A stretch of DNA of 64,000 nt. It comes from Salicibibacter cibi (GTDB lineage: Bacteria > Bacillota > Bacilli > Bacillales > Marinococcaceae). This document shows positions 17,616 to 26,934 of this stretch, in pieces. The translations under genes were made by a program, and so were the position numbers. The stretch lies in contig NZ_CP054706.1 in assembly GCF_016495865.1 (NCBI RefSeq), positions 2,852,001-2,916,000 on the forward strand. The letters run 5' to 3'. Numbering within the stretch: the stretch's first letter is position 1; every line of letters begins with the position of its first letter. The notes under the pieces are model-generated. The model made no database searches. It was not told the origin of the DNA and saw nothing but the letters and a program-made list of their open reading frames with translations.

Positions 17616-17895
17616 GGGGTTGCAGAACAACTTGCAGCTATCAGCTGAAACCGGGATGTCGCTTCCATGGCTTCGCTTTCCGCGGACGAACGGGCAAGCC
17701 TCCTCGCTAAAGGCGCTGCGGGGGCTTGACACGTCCGTTTTTCCGCTGGAGTCTCGCCATTGCAGCTTCATCCCTCCGTACGTTGCCAGAAGTGCAAGGG
17801 TTTTTGCTTATAAGATGGATTTCCTTGCATCCAGTTTTGGCAACACCAACGGAAAATGCTTATGTGCCAGTCTTTTTCCGTTATTCAGCAGTCCC
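17616..17895 (-). mobile_element. MITE-like element, copy 1
   Basis: A 280-bp non-coding element related to those at 48900-49159 and 53862-54145. Its ends are imperfect inverted repeats of GGGAYTGCTGAA (left end GGGGTTGCAGAA). It is flanked by the direct repeat TAAATAGG (17610-17617 and 17896-17903), a likely target-site duplication. The same-orientation copy is copy 3; copy 2 is inverted. The right end lies 35 bp before the fmdA start. Confidence 0.8.
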
Positions 17896-17930
17896 TAAAT
17901 AGGCATATTTGGAATCAGGAGGATTTTTAA

Positions 17931-19121
17931 ATGTCTGAAAAATTGTACAAAGTAGATCTTTCCAAGTCTATGGACAAGCAGGAAATACCCGGTCATAACC
18001 GCTGGCATCCGGATATACCGCCTGCATTTAGCGTCAACCCCGGCCAACAATTCAAAATGGAGTGTTTGGACTGGACAGATGGACAAATTAACAATAACGA
18101 TGATGGGACAGAAATTCGGGATGTCAATTTAAATCGCGTGCACGTATTAAGTGGTCCCGTGGAAATCAAGGGGGCGGAGCCAGGAGATTTACTTGTCGTC
18201 GACATTTTAAACATCGGTGCATTTGACGAACATCCATGGGGATTTAATGGAATATTTGCTAAAGAAAACGGCGGGAGTTTTCTTGTGGATCATTACCCAG
18301 AAGCAAATAAATCAATTTGGGATTTTCACGGAATCTATACGACATCCCGGCATGTACCTGGGGTAAAATTTGCCGGCGTTATTCATCCGGGCTTAATCGG
18401 TGTAGCACCTTCCCACGACCTACTTATGGAATGGAACCGTCGTGAAGGGGCGCTCGTTAATGAAGATGAAAATCGCGTTCCTCCTTTGGCCAACCTACCT
18501 GATGAAGATAGCACCGTGCTTGGAACTTTAGAAGGAGAAGACTTCCGTCGAGTAGCCAAGGAAGGCGCCCGTACAGTACCGCCTCGGGAAAATGGCGGAA
18601 ATTGTGACATCAAAAACCTTTCACTGGGATCCCGTGTTTATTTCCCTGTGTATGTTGACGGCGCGAACCTTTCGGTTGGTGACCTTCATTTCTCCCAAGG
18701 GGATGGCGAGATCACGTTTTGCGGAGGAATTGAAATGCCAGGTTGGATTGAACTGAAAGTGGATATTATTAAAAATGGTATGGAGAAGCATAACATCCAA
18801 AGAAATCCCGTGTTCCAACCCGGTCCCATGGATCCACAATATAGCGAATACCTCGTCTTTGAAGGAGTGAGTGTCCATGAAACCACAGGCAAACAGAGCT
18901 ATCTTGATGCACATATTGCCTATCGTAACGCGTGTTTAAATGCAATCGATTATTTAAAAACATTAGGCTATACAGGCGAACAAGCCTATATGCTCCTGGG
19001 GACAGCGCCCATTGAAGGCCGAATCAACGGCATTGTAGACATCCCCAATGCATGCTGTACCGTATCGTTACCGACCGCTATCTTTGACAAAAATATCCTT
19101 CCGAAAAAAGAGTTGAATTGA
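17931..19121 (+). CDS. fmdA: Acetamidase/formamidase (FmdA family)
   Basis: A 396-residue enzyme of the FmdA/AmdA family that hydrolyses formamide or short amides to ammonia and the acid. Family hallmarks are the N-terminal HNRWHPDIPP, the VLSGPVEIKGAEPGDLLVVDIL segment, GVIHPGLIGVAPSHDLL, and the GDLHFSQGDGEITFCGGIEMPG region with the conserved Gly/Glu/Cys cluster. AGGAGG lies 8 nt before the ATG. It has been inserted, with fmdB, between spoVID and hemL on the strand opposite its neighbours. The substrate is not certain from sequence. Confidence 0.9.
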   Translation: MSEKLYKVDLSKSMDKQEIPGHNRWHPDIPPAFSVNPGQQFKMECLDWTDGQINNNDDGTEIRDVNLNRVHVLSGPVEIKGAEPGDLLVVDILNIGAFDEHPWGFNGIFAKENGGSFLVDHYPEANKSIWDFHGIYTTSRHVPGVKFAGVIHPGLIGVAPSHDLLMEWNRREGALVNEDENRVPPLANLPDEDSTVLGTLEGEDFRRVAKEGARTVPPRENGGNCDIKNLSLGSRVYFPVYVDGANLSVGDLHFSQGDGEITFCGGIEMPGWIELKVDIIKNGMEKHNIQRNPVFQPGPMDPQYSEYLVFEGVSVHETTGKQSYLDAHIAYRNACLNAIDYLKTLGYTGEQAYMLLGTAPIEGRINGIVDIPNACCTVSLPTAIFDKNILPKKELN

Positions 19122-19123
19122 CG

Positions 19124-19396
19124 ATGGCTTCTTATACCTTTCGATGTAAAGATTGTGGCGATTTCACAGAACACCATCATTCCATACAAAAGGAAAAGAT
19201 TTTTTCCTTTTGTCCCCGATGTGAAGTTCGTTCGGAACGTCTTTATTTGCCCCCTCACACGTTCACGATGAACAAAACACTCAAAAATAAACTGGATCGT
19301 GGCTCAGAGCCCAAAAAAATGAGAAAAGAAAATATAACCGGTTCTAAGTTTACGTCGAAAAAAACCCAATCAAGCAGACCTTGGCAGTTAGGATGA
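19124..19396 (+). CDS. fmdB: FmdB-family zinc-ribbon protein
   Basis: A 90-residue protein starting MASYTFRCKDCG with two CxxC knuckles (CKDC and CPRC), the FmdB-type zinc ribbon, followed by a basic tail. Family members lie beside formamidase genes and are proposed regulators, but no mechanism is established. The ATG at 19124 is just after the fmdA stop (19119-19121), so it is probably co-translated; a TTG two codons upstream is also possible. Confidence 0.8.
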   Translation: MASYTFRCKDCGDFTEHHHSIQKEKIFSFCPRCEVRSERLYLPPHTFTMNKTLKNKLDRGSEPKKMRKENITGSKFTSKKTQSSRPWQLG

Positions 19397-19409
19397 ACAG
19401 GAGAGAACA

Positions 19410-19610
19410 GGAACCCTTACTCTGAAGTGATTATGGTTCCCGAATACGAGTGCAGATCCCTTTTTCGGGTGCCATGAAACAACCATGACGACCAAAATCA
19501 ATCGATGCAGGGCTCTTCGGTCACTATGAAGCGGTTATGGTGCCCGTAGGAGAAAATTCCCCTTTCGGCTGCATGAACCTGCAACCGACCTCCATACCGA
19601 CCAATCGCCT
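19410..19610. repeat. Degenerate tandem duplication, about 80-100 bp units
   Basis: Two diverged copies follow each other: about 19421-19505 (TGAAGTGATTATGGTTCCCG ... ACCAAAATCAATCG) and about 19526-19610 (TGAAGCGGTTATGGTGCCCG ... ACCGACCAATCG). No coding potential was seen. It fills the gap between the convergent fmdB and hemL. Confidence 0.5.
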
Positions 19611-19619
19611 GGATATACA

Positions 19620-19650
19620 AGGGCTATCCCCGTCATTTGAGGATAGCCCT
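19620..19650 (-). terminator. Hairpin terminator after hemL
   Basis: A 10-bp stem AGGGCTATCC/GGATAGCCCT with an 11-nt loop lies just after the hemL stop; it could also serve fmdB from the other side. The U-run is short. Confidence 0.65.
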
Positions 19651-19658
19651 TCTCTTCG

Positions 19659-20951
19659 TTATTTTCCAATTCTCGCAAATACCCGCTCCGCGGCGGTGAT
19701 GGTTTGTTCAATAATGTCATCATCATGTTTTGTTGATAAGAACATTCCTTCAAATTGGGACGGAGCGATGGAAATACCTTCCTGCAACATTTCTTGAAAA
19801 TATTGGGCGAATAGCTCCAGATCCGATGTTTTGGCCGTTTCAAAATTCTTCACTTGTTCGTTGGTAAAGAAGAAGCCCAACATCGAACCTGCCCGATTAA
19901 TATGGTGAGGAAGTCCGTTCTTTTCTGCAGCTGCTCGCAGGCCTTCTTCCAATCGTGCGCCTCGCCGTTCAAATTGCTCATAATCATCTTCCCTCAATTG
20001 GGTCAACGTTTCATATCCGGCGGTCATCGCCAAAGGATTCCCTGAAAGCGTTCCTGCCTGGTAAATCGGACCTGCCGGAGCTATATGCTCCATGATATCG
20101 CCTCTGCCGCCATACGCGCCGACAGGAAGGCCACCACCAATAACTTTGCCCAACGTTGTCAGATCAGGAGTGACGCCAAATCTTCCTTGAGCGGAATGGT
20201 ACCCAACCCGAAATCCACTCATGACTTCGTCAAAAATCAACAGGCTGCCGTAATCTTCCGTTACCTTACGCACGCCCTCGAGATAGCCTTCTTCAGGTGT
20301 AACGACATTCATATTGCCTGCAACCGGTTCGAGAATGACAGCCGCGATGTCATCACCAAACTTTTCAAATACAAGCGAAAGGCTTTCGAGATCGTTATAT
20401 GGAACCGTAAGCGTTTGTGAAGCTGTCCCTTCCGGCACTCCGGGGCTATCCGGCAACCCTAACGTAGCCACACCGGAACCTGCTTTAATTAACAATGAAT
20501 CCCCGTGCCCGTGATAACATCCTTCCATTTTCACGATCTTGCTTCTGCCCGTAAAACCGCGGGCAAGACGTAGGGCACTCATCGTAGCTTCCGTCCCCGA
20601 GTTCACAAACCGAACAATTTCAACGGACGGCACGCGATCAATGACGAGCTCGGCGAGGGCTGTTTCCATCTCGTGAGACGTGCCAAAGCTTGTCCCCAAA
20701 GCAGCGGTTTCCTGTAAACGAAGCACGACACGAGGATCTGCGTGCCCGAGGATTAGCGGTCCCCATGACTGGACATAATCAATATATGTTTGCTCATCCA
20801 GATCTGTAATGTAGGGCCCTTCCCCTTTATTCATATAAATCCCGTGATCCATCCCCACCGATTTGTATGCACGGACGGCACTGCTCACCCCTCCCGGCAT
20901 GAGAGGTTCGGCTTTTTGAAATGCTTGTTTCGATCGTTCAAATGTACGCAT
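19659..20951 (-). CDS. hemL: Glutamate-1-semialdehyde 2,1-aminomutase
   Basis: A 430-residue class III PLP aminotransferase that converts glutamate-1-semialdehyde to 5-aminolevulinate. The PLP lysine is in [18 protein letters not shown] (about residue 265). The N-terminal gating region [16 protein letters not shown] is typical. The start at 20949-20951 is fixed by a perfect AAAGGAGG 7 nt upstream; a longer frame is open but has no site. It is last in the hemAXCDBL operon. Confidence 0.96.
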   Translation of the reverse strand: MRTFERSKQAFQKAEPLMPGGVSSAVRAYKSVGMDHGIYMNKGEGPYITDLDEQTYIDYVQSWGPLILGHADPRVVLRLQETAALGTSFGTSHEMETALAELVIDRVPSVEIVRFVNSGTEATMSALRLARGFTGRSKIVKMEGCYHGHGDSLLIKAGSGVATLGLPDSPGVPEGTASQTLTVPYNDLESLSLVFEKFGDDIAAVILEPVAGNMNVVTPEEGYLEGVRKVTEDYGSLLIFDEVMSGFRVGYHSAQGRFGVTPDLTTLGKVIGGGLPVGAYGGRGDIMEHIAPAGPIYQAGTLSGNPLAMTAGYETLTQLREDDYEQFERRGARLEEGLRAAAEKNGLPHHINRAGSMLGFFFTNEQVKNFETAKTSDLELFAQYFQEMLQEGISIAPSQFEGMFLSTKHDDDIIEQTITAAERVFARIGK

Positions 20952-20980
20952 TTTAACTACCTCCTTTTCGGGATTCCCCA

Positions 20981-21967
20981 TTACGTATCGGATTCATTTA
21001 TCCAACGGGCCATATCCTTGGCGAAATAAGTAACAATCAAGTCCGCACCTGCCCGTTTCATGCTCGTTAATTTTTCTATCACCGTTTCTTTTTCATCGAG
21101 CCAACCTTGAGCAGCAGCTGCTTTGATCATAGAATATTCCCCGGAAACATTGTAGGCGACGATCGGTCGGTTGACCGTGCTTTTCACATCACTGACAATG
21201 TCCAAGTAGGAAAGTGCCGGTTTCACAATCAAAAAATCTGCCCCTTCCCGGTCATCGGACACAGCTTCCCGAATGGCTTCGTTACGATTGGCGGGATCCA
21301 TTTGATACGTTCGCCGGTCCCCAAACGACGGGGAACTATGGGCAGCATCCCGAAACGGTCCGTAATAAGCGGACGCATATTTTACCGCGTAAGACATGAT
21401 CGGGGTATGGTGGAAGTTCGCTTCATCCAACCCGGCACGGATCGCAGCTACGAACCCATCCATCATATTCGAAGGGGCAATCACATCCGCGCCTGCTTCC
21501 ACTTGGGAGACGGCAGTTTTTACAAGCAAACTTAATGATCTGTCATTTAAAATATTCCCATCTTCAATCACACCGCAATGCCCATGATCTGTATATTGGC
21601 ACAGGCATGTATCTGCAATGATCGTCAGTTCCGGGTGCTCCCCTTTCAATTCCCGAATCGCACGCTGGACGATGCCATTTTCATTGTACGCGTTGCTCCC
21701 TAGCTCATCTTTCGTGCCGGGAACGCCAAACAACATAATGGCTTTAACCCCATGTTCAACAACATCATCGATTTCTTTTTTTAGCAAATCCAACGAATAT
21801 TGATACACGCCGGGCATCGACGGAACTTCATGTTTCGTATCCGTTCCCTCAACAGCAAAAACAGGATAAATCAAGTCGTCTTTTTTGACTGCCGTTTCCC
21901 GGACGAGATCACGTAAAGAACTAGTCATCCGCAATCGCCGATGACGATCAAACTGAAGGTCACTCAT
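20981..21967 (-). CDS. hemB: Porphobilinogen synthase (5-aminolevulinate dehydratase)
   Basis: A 328-residue enzyme that condenses two 5-aminolevulinates to porphobilinogen. Both active-site lysines are visible ([17 protein letters not shown] and [13 protein letters not shown]). The metal-binding segment [14 protein letters not shown] has three cysteines, which indicates a zinc-dependent form. It overlaps hemD by 4 bp. Confidence 0.96.
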   Translation of the reverse strand: MSDLQFDRHRRLRMTSSLRDLVRETAVKKDDLIYPVFAVEGTDTKHEVPSMPGVYQYSLDLLKKEIDDVVEHGVKAIMLFGVPGTKDELGSNAYNENGIVQRAIRELKGEHPELTIIADTCLCQYTDHGHCGVIEDGNILNDRSLSLLVKTAVSQVEAGADVIAPSNMMDGFVAAIRAGLDEANFHHTPIMSYAVKYASAYYGPFRDAAHSSPSFGDRRTYQMDPANRNEAIREAVSDDREGADFLIVKPALSYLDIVSDVKSTVNRPIVAYNVSGEYSMIKAAAAQGWLDEKETVIEKLTSMKRAGADLIVTYFAKDMARWINESDT

Positions 21968-22725
21968 TGGTTACTCACCTCAATCGTATAGTTTGAAACT
22001 CGTTCAGCCAAGCTTGCCAATGTATGGGGGAAAGCCGCTTCCACGTGGGAAAACCCCGCTTCTGAAGCGGCTTTTGCAGTAATCGTGCCAATACAAATGG
22101 CGGGCCACTTCGGAAAATCGGGTTGCATTTGCTTAAAAGCATGGACAGCGCTCGGACTCGTAAATGTTATGATCCCAACATTTTGCGTTTTTAAAAATGT
22201 ATCCAACGCATGCGCGCTTTCTGTCCGTACCTCTGTTTCATAAATGGCAGGGTCTACGACTTTCGCCCCTCGGTTTGCCAAGTAGTCGGGAAGCACCTTT
22301 CTCGCTTGTTTGCTCTTCGGGATCAATATCGTCGTCTCCCCCGGGATGATCGCATCACCTAACCCTTCAGCAAGGGTTTCTGCCGTATATGTTTTTTCCG
22401 GAACAAGATCGACTGTAAATCCCTTGGAGACAGCAGCTTCTGCTGTTTTAGGGCCGACGGTGGCTACTCGGATATCCGCGCTCATCCATTCTTTTCCAGG
22501 CATCAAGCAAGCAAAGTAATAAACGGCATGCGCGCTCGTAAAAACAAGCCAGTCTACCTCACGTGCAGTCGGAATGTTTTCGCGTTCATTTAGCATTTGT
22601 TGTGTTACAACCGGGATATGCTTTACAGGTACAGACAACGCTTGCAAATGTGAGACTAGAGGATCTTCCCCTGCCTGATCTTTTTTCCCCCTGGTCACCA
22701 AGGCGATAGGGGCATGTAACGGCAT
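21964..22725 (-). CDS. hemD: Uroporphyrinogen-III synthase
   Basis: A 253-residue two-domain protein that closes and inverts ring D of hydroxymethylbilane. Family features include [12 protein letters not shown] in domain 1 and [14 protein letters not shown] in domain 2. Sequence conservation in this family is low, and the operon position between hemC and hemB confirms the call. Confidence 0.92.
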   Translation of the reverse strand: MPLHAPIALVTRGKKDQAGEDPLVSHLQALSVPVKHIPVVTQQMLNERENIPTAREVDWLVFTSAHAVYYFACLMPGKEWMSADIRVATVGPKTAEAAVSKGFTVDLVPEKTYTAETLAEGLGDAIIPGETTILIPKSKQARKVLPDYLANRGAKVVDPAIYETEVRTESAHALDTFLKTQNVGIITFTSPSAVHAFKQMQPDFPKWPAICIGTITAKAASEAGFSHVEAAFPHTLASLAERVSNYTIEVSNQ

Positions 22726-22730
22726 GCAGA

Positions 22731-23663
22731 CTACCCCTCCAGATCTTTTTTCACTTGATCGAGAATTTCTTTTCCGCCACGATCAAGAAGATTTGTTGCA
22801 ATTATTTTTCCTACACGTTCCGGATCACTTCCGGTTTGCTCGTCCTGAAGCAATGTTTTGCCATCCGGAGAAGCCACAAGCGCACGCAATGTGATATCAT
22901 TTCCTTTCTCCATCACCGCATGTCCTGCGACCGGCACCTGGCAACTACCCTCCACATTTTTTAAAAATGCCCGCTCCGCTGTTATCGTGCGCGCAACCTT
23001 CTCATCATGGATATGTTCCAGCAATGCCAGTATGTCTTTGTCCCCGGCTCGGCATTCAATCCCGAGTGCACCTTGACCGACGGATGGCAAACTATTCTCC
23101 GGTGCCAAATATTCGGTGACTATTTCTTCGGACCAACCCATTCTCGCCAAACCGGCAGCAGCCAAAACGATGGCATCAAAATCTTCCTCTTTCATTTTCC
23201 GCATCCGTGTTTCAATATTACCGCGAATCCATTTCACTTCCACATCCGGGCGCGCAGCGAGAATTTGCGCTTGGCGCCGCAAACTGCTCGTGCCGATCAC
23301 TGCGCCTGCCGGAAGCTCATGAAGTTTTTTTTCCGATTCAGAGATTAATACATCGCGCGGGTCTACCCGCTCCGTCACCGCGCCGAGGACGAACCCTTCC
23401 GGAATGACCGAAGGGATGTCCTTCATGCTGTGAACGGCGAAGTCAATTTCTTCGTTTTCCATCGCCTTTTCGATCTCTTTAACGAACAGCGCTTTCCCGC
23501 CAACTTTTGATAGCGTCACGTCAAGAATCCGATCGCCTTTTGTCATGATTTTTTTCAATTCAAACTTATAGGGGAGCCCTAATGCTTCCAATTTCTCTTT
23601 AACCCATTCTGCTTGCTTGAGTGCCAGGTTGCTTTTCCTTGTTCCGATTACGATTGTTCTCAT
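22731..23663 (-). CDS. hemC: Porphobilinogen deaminase (hydroxymethylbilane synthase)
   Basis: A 310-residue enzyme beginning MRTIVIGTRKSNLALKQ, with the cofactor-attachment cysteine in EGSCQVPVAGHA (about residue 240) and the RGNIETRMRK substrate-binding segment. ATG 23661-23663 has AGGAGG 7 nt upstream; the open frame extends 15 codons further into hemX but without a ribosome binding site. Confidence 0.96.
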   Translation of the reverse strand: MRTIVIGTRKSNLALKQAEWVKEKLEALGLPYKFELKKIMTKGDRILDVTLSKVGGKALFVKEIEKAMENEEIDFAVHSMKDIPSVIPEGFVLGAVTERVDPRDVLISESEKKLHELPAGAVIGTSSLRRQAQILAARPDVEVKWIRGNIETRMRKMKEEDFDAIVLAAAGLARMGWSEEIVTEYLAPENSLPSVGQGALGIECRAGDKDILALLEHIHDEKVARTITAERAFLKNVEGSCQVPVAGHAVMEKGNDITLRALVASPDGKTLLQDEQTGSDPERVGKIIATNLLDRGGKEILDQVKKDLEG

Positions 23664-23673
23664 TATTTTCCTC

Positions 23674-24507
23674 CTACACACTCCATATGTGAAAGCTTGA
23701 CCATTCACTCGTCAACAAATAATTAGCGAGCAATACTAAAAATCCGAGCATGTTATAAAAAGCCATGCCATACCCTTGTTTTCCTTTTACCGCTTTTTGA
23801 TATAAGTAACCGCCATAAAAAACCAACACAGCTAAAGAGCCGAGAACCTTCGGGTCAAATAGAGGAACTGTTTGCAATCCTTCCCCGCTGTGCGCCCATA
23901 TAAATCCAAGAATAACGCCCAATAACAATAACGGATACGCGCACATCGTCACTGCGTATGAAAAGCGATCCAGTTGATTCAGGCTCCCAAACCTTAACAA
24001 TCGTTTCCCCCAATTTTTGTTCTTCAGCATTTGGTGTTCAATTAAATACAAAATCGAGCAAGCAAAAGCAACGGTAAAACCGGCATATGAAAGAATGATT
24101 AATGTCACATGCAGAATTAGCAGTTCGGAAGTGAGGATATCTTCCCAAACCGGAGAAAGATTGTCGGTAGGAAAAAACAGACTTACAGACATCAATGAAA
24201 AGCCTACCACATTCATAAAAAAAACAAGGAAATCAACACGAAAATAAAAATTAACAAGTAAAGATAGGGTAACCATTGCCCACGCATAAAAGAATAACCC
24301 TTCAAAAGGGGTTAATAGCGGGAGACGTTCAAACTGAAAAGCACGCAATACTAAGAAGATGGTCTGCAACACCCAGACGATAGAAAGGAACCAGAAAGCC
24401 AAGCGGTTGGCCTTCCGGTTATTCTGGAGAAAATCAATAAAGTACCCAAACACGCTCAAGCTATAGAGAATGATCGTCAACACATAGATGATATTTGAGG
24501 CGGCCAA
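23674..24507 (-). CDS. hemX: HemX, cytochrome c assembly-type membrane protein
   Basis: A 277-residue protein with about eight membrane helices, related to the CcsA/CcmC-like HemX family. In B. subtilis HemX lowers the cellular amount of HemA (glutamyl-tRNA reductase). The start is a TTG (24505-24507) with GGTGG about 11 nt upstream, so the exact start is uncertain. Its stop lies just before the hemC ribosome binding site. Confidence 0.9.
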   Translation of the reverse strand: MAASNIIYVLTIILYSLSVFGYFIDFLQNNRKANRLAFWFLSIVWVLQTIFLVLRAFQFERLPLLTPFEGLFFYAWAMVTLSLLVNFYFRVDFLVFFMNVVGFSLMSVSLFFPTDNLSPVWEDILTSELLILHVTLIILSYAGFTVAFACSILYLIEHQMLKNKNWGKRLLRFGSLNQLDRFSYAVTMCAYPLLLLGVILGFIWAHSGEGLQTVPLFDPKVLGSLAVLVFYGGYLYQKAVKGKQGYGMAFYNMLGFLVLLANYLLTSEWSSFHIWSV

Positions 24508-24540
24508 TCGAATTTATACCACCTTTACTAAAAAACTGAT

Positions 24541-25965
24541 CTAAACGGTTGCATCCCGTCCATAATACGGCTCATTAGAACTTCCTTGCATAACGAATGA
24601 TGCCTGTTCATCATCCTGCTTTTCTTCCGGCGCAGATTGTGCTTCTTTCTGGGCTTCTTCGAGAATTTTCAGCGCTTCCGCTTCCTTTGCTTCCGCGACT
24701 TCATCTTCAAGCCCGAAGATTTCCGTGAATAACGCCAGAGCATCTTCCCTGTTCTCTTCAGCTGCCATTTCCTTGGCGCGAGTAATCGGTTCTTTTAGAA
24801 TTTGATTAACGATGCTTTTTGTATGTTTGCGCAAAACCTTACGTTCCCGTTCATCAAGGTCAGGAATCTTACGCTCAATACTCTTCATCGTTTCGGATTG
24901 GATCGATAAAGCTTTTGTACGCAGTGCAGAAATCACGGGAACAACACCGAGCTCGTGGAGCCAATTCTTGAAGACCTCGATTTCTTGTTTCAACATCGCT
25001 TCAATTTTGGCAGCAGCTGTTTCTCGTTCTGCCATATTCGCCGCAACGATCCCTTCGAGATCATCGACATCATACAAGTAGACATCTTCAAGCTTTCCAA
25101 GCTCCGGATCAATGTCACGGGGAACCGCGATATCAACCATAAACAATGGCCGCCCTCTCCGTTTTTTGATGATGTCCTCGACATTCTCTCTTTGCAACAG
25201 ATATTGATCCGAACCGGTTGAAGAGATAAGAACATCCGTATCGAGAAGTGTGTTTTCCATCTCTTCCAACGAACGGGCCTGCCCTTTCACATGGTCCGCA
25301 AGTTCCTCCGCACGTGCATAGGTACGATTCATAACTGTAATCGTTTCGGAACCATTGGCGCGTAAATGTTGCGCCGTCAATTCACTCATTTTGCCGGCAC
25401 CGAAAACAAGCACATGTTTGCCTGTGAAATCTCCAAACATTTGCTTTCCGAGTTCAACAGCAGCATAACTCACCGACGCCGGTGTATCATTAATCTCCGT
25501 TTCCTTATGTGCCCTTTTGGCAAAGGTGATCACCTGGCGGAACAATTGGTTAAAAACCGTCCCTGTTGCACCAAGCTTTTGTGCGGTACGAAAGCTTGAT
25601 TTCACCTGTCCGAGGATTTGGGTTTCGCCAATAACCATGGACTCCAATCCTGTGCTTACGCGCATAAGATGAACGACAGCATCATCGTTTTCCCGTACGT
25701 TCAACACGTGTGAAAACGAGTCTTGAGGTGCATCAAACCATTGGGACAAAAATTTCTTCGTAAAGTGCCGACCGGTATGAAGCTGGTCAACAACGGCATA
25801 AACTTCCGTACGGTTGCATGTAGATACGATCGTACACTCAAGAATACTCTTCATTTCTCGCAATGTCCCAAGCGCCTCGGGCAAATCTTCATCATCAAAA
25901 GCAAATTGCTCACGCAAATCAACAGGGGCATTTTTATAATCGATGCTAGCGACAATGATGTGCAT
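24541..25965 (-). CDS. hemA: Glutamyl-tRNA reductase
   Basis: A 474-residue enzyme that reduces glutamyl-tRNA to glutamate-1-semialdehyde, the first committed step of heme synthesis in this organism. The catalytic cysteine is in IVSTCNRTEVYAV (about residue 50), and the NADPH domain has VLVFGAGKMSELTAQHL. The C-terminus carries an acidic Gln/Glu-rich extension of about 40 residues, so the protein is longer than usual. It is first in the hem operon. Confidence 0.96.
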   Translation of the reverse strand: MHIIVASIDYKNAPVDLREQFAFDDEDLPEALGTLREMKSILECTIVSTCNRTEVYAVVDQLHTGRHFTKKFLSQWFDAPQDSFSHVLNVRENDDAVVHLMRVSTGLESMVIGETQILGQVKSSFRTAQKLGATGTVFNQLFRQVITFAKRAHKETEINDTPASVSYAAVELGKQMFGDFTGKHVLVFGAGKMSELTAQHLRANGSETITVMNRTYARAEELADHVKGQARSLEEMENTLLDTDVLISSTGSDQYLLQRENVEDIIKKRRGRPLFMVDIAVPRDIDPELGKLEDVYLYDVDDLEGIVAANMAERETAAAKIEAMLKQEIEVFKNWLHELGVVPVISALRTKALSIQSETMKSIERKIPDLDERERKVLRKHTKSIVNQILKEPITRAKEMAAEENREDALALFTEIFGLEDEVAEAKEAEALKILEEAQKEAQSAPEEKQDDEQASFVMQGSSNEPYYGRDATV

Positions 25966-26047
25966 TTATATCTTCACCCCTACATCTTTATTCGAAAAAC
26001 TTGACCGTCTGCCAAGTATCGATAGCGGCAATCATTTACCTTAAGCT

Positions 26048-26056
26048 ATTATAACA
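26048..26056 (-). promoter_or_regulatory. Extended -10 promoter of the hem operon
   Basis: Minus strand TGTTATAAT forms an extended -10 element (TGn-TATAAT) about 80 nt before hemA; no good -35 is seen. Only half of a PerR-like box is present, so PerR control, known in B. subtilis, cannot be claimed. Confidence 0.6.
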
Positions 26057-26185
26057 CGAACATACTTGTCTCTCGTTTGGAAAATGTGAACAAGCACTGA
26101 AAGGATATGTTACGATAATCTTGCTAGCAACTTTATTGAAACACATTTGCTTCCCGGTTCGCAAACTTCTCGTTTCTCCCGGTGG

Positions 26186-26300
26186 TAAGCGCCCGTAAAA
26201 CTCCCGCTCAAACCCGTAAGCAGAAGTTAACGGGCGACTAACACCCTGATTCGTTCAACTAGCCATCAGAGGGAAAGTGCACCCTCTGATGGAAGTTTCA
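26186..26300. repeat. Hairpin-rich intergenic block with repeat E, copy 2
   Basis: Contains the perfect 10-bp stem CATCAGAGGG/CCCTCTGATG with an 8-nt loop (26263-26290), similar to 5830-5860, and upstream repeated GCCCGT/CGGGCG words (26189-26233). It lies between the divergent hemA and the plus-strand membrane gene. No coding potential. Confidence 0.5.
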
Positions 26301-26394
26301 CTTCACTCGCTATATAGAGTGCCCAAACATTGCCACAAGCATGCGTATGTAGAAAAATTAAGCAGACCAAAACAGCAGCATTGGAGCGTTTTTT

Positions 26395-26907
26395 ATGAAA
26401 AGCAGTCAAATTTTTCCGGGGATGGTTTTTATCGGCGCCGGGATCTATTTTCTTACAAACATATTTGCTCCCGCAGTGGCCGCTCAATGGATGACGTGGG
26501 AAACATTGTTAATATGGTTAGGGCTTGCCCTCTCCATTGACGGTTTTCTTTCAAAATCAGGATCGGCTTTGTTGCCGGGCATCTTTATGGTCGGAATTGG
26601 GGTACATTTTCATGCTACCTTCATTTACCCAAACTGGCCGAGCCACATCGGCATTCTAGCAACGTTTCTCGGTATTGCCTGCTTGATTGCTTTTTTGAGA
26701 ACAAAAAAAGACTTTCTTTTTGCAGGTATTCTATCGGTCGGCATCGGGGGATTGTTCCTCTTTTTTGAACCGGTCGTGGAGCGTATTGCAGAAGCATCGG
26801 AATCCTTTTCATTTATTTGGCCGCTTCTTTTGCTAACCCTCGGCGTTTTTTTATTATTCAAGAGAAAAGGAAAGAGAAATCGAAAAGGAACCTTCCGAAG
26901 AAGGTAG
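26395..26907 (+). CDS. Multi-pass membrane protein of unknown function
   Basis: A 170-residue protein with about six membrane segments arranged as repeats of the form IFPGMVFIGAGIYFL / LLPGIFMVGIGVHF / LFAGILSVGIGGLFLF. This recalls the LiaF-type transmembrane (DUF5668-like) module. GGAG lies 8 nt before the ATG. It occupies the place of ysxD between hemA and ysxC in B. subtilis and may be its counterpart, though I cannot verify orthology and it is on the opposite strand to its neighbours. Confidence 0.75.
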   Translation: MKSSQIFPGMVFIGAGIYFLTNIFAPAVAAQWMTWETLLIWLGLALSIDGFLSKSGSALLPGIFMVGIGVHFHATFIYPNWPSHIGILATFLGIACLIAFLRTKKDFLFAGILSVGIGGLFLFFEPVVERIAEASESFSFIWPLLLLTLGVFLLFKRKGKRNRKGTFRRR

Positions 26908-26934
26908 TTGATGAAGACAAGGAGAGGCTCCGGT

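Noticed and set aside
26048..26064. PerR operator before hemA
   Set aside because: Only the left half (TTATAAT) fits; the right half does not, and TATAAT there is explained by the -10 element.
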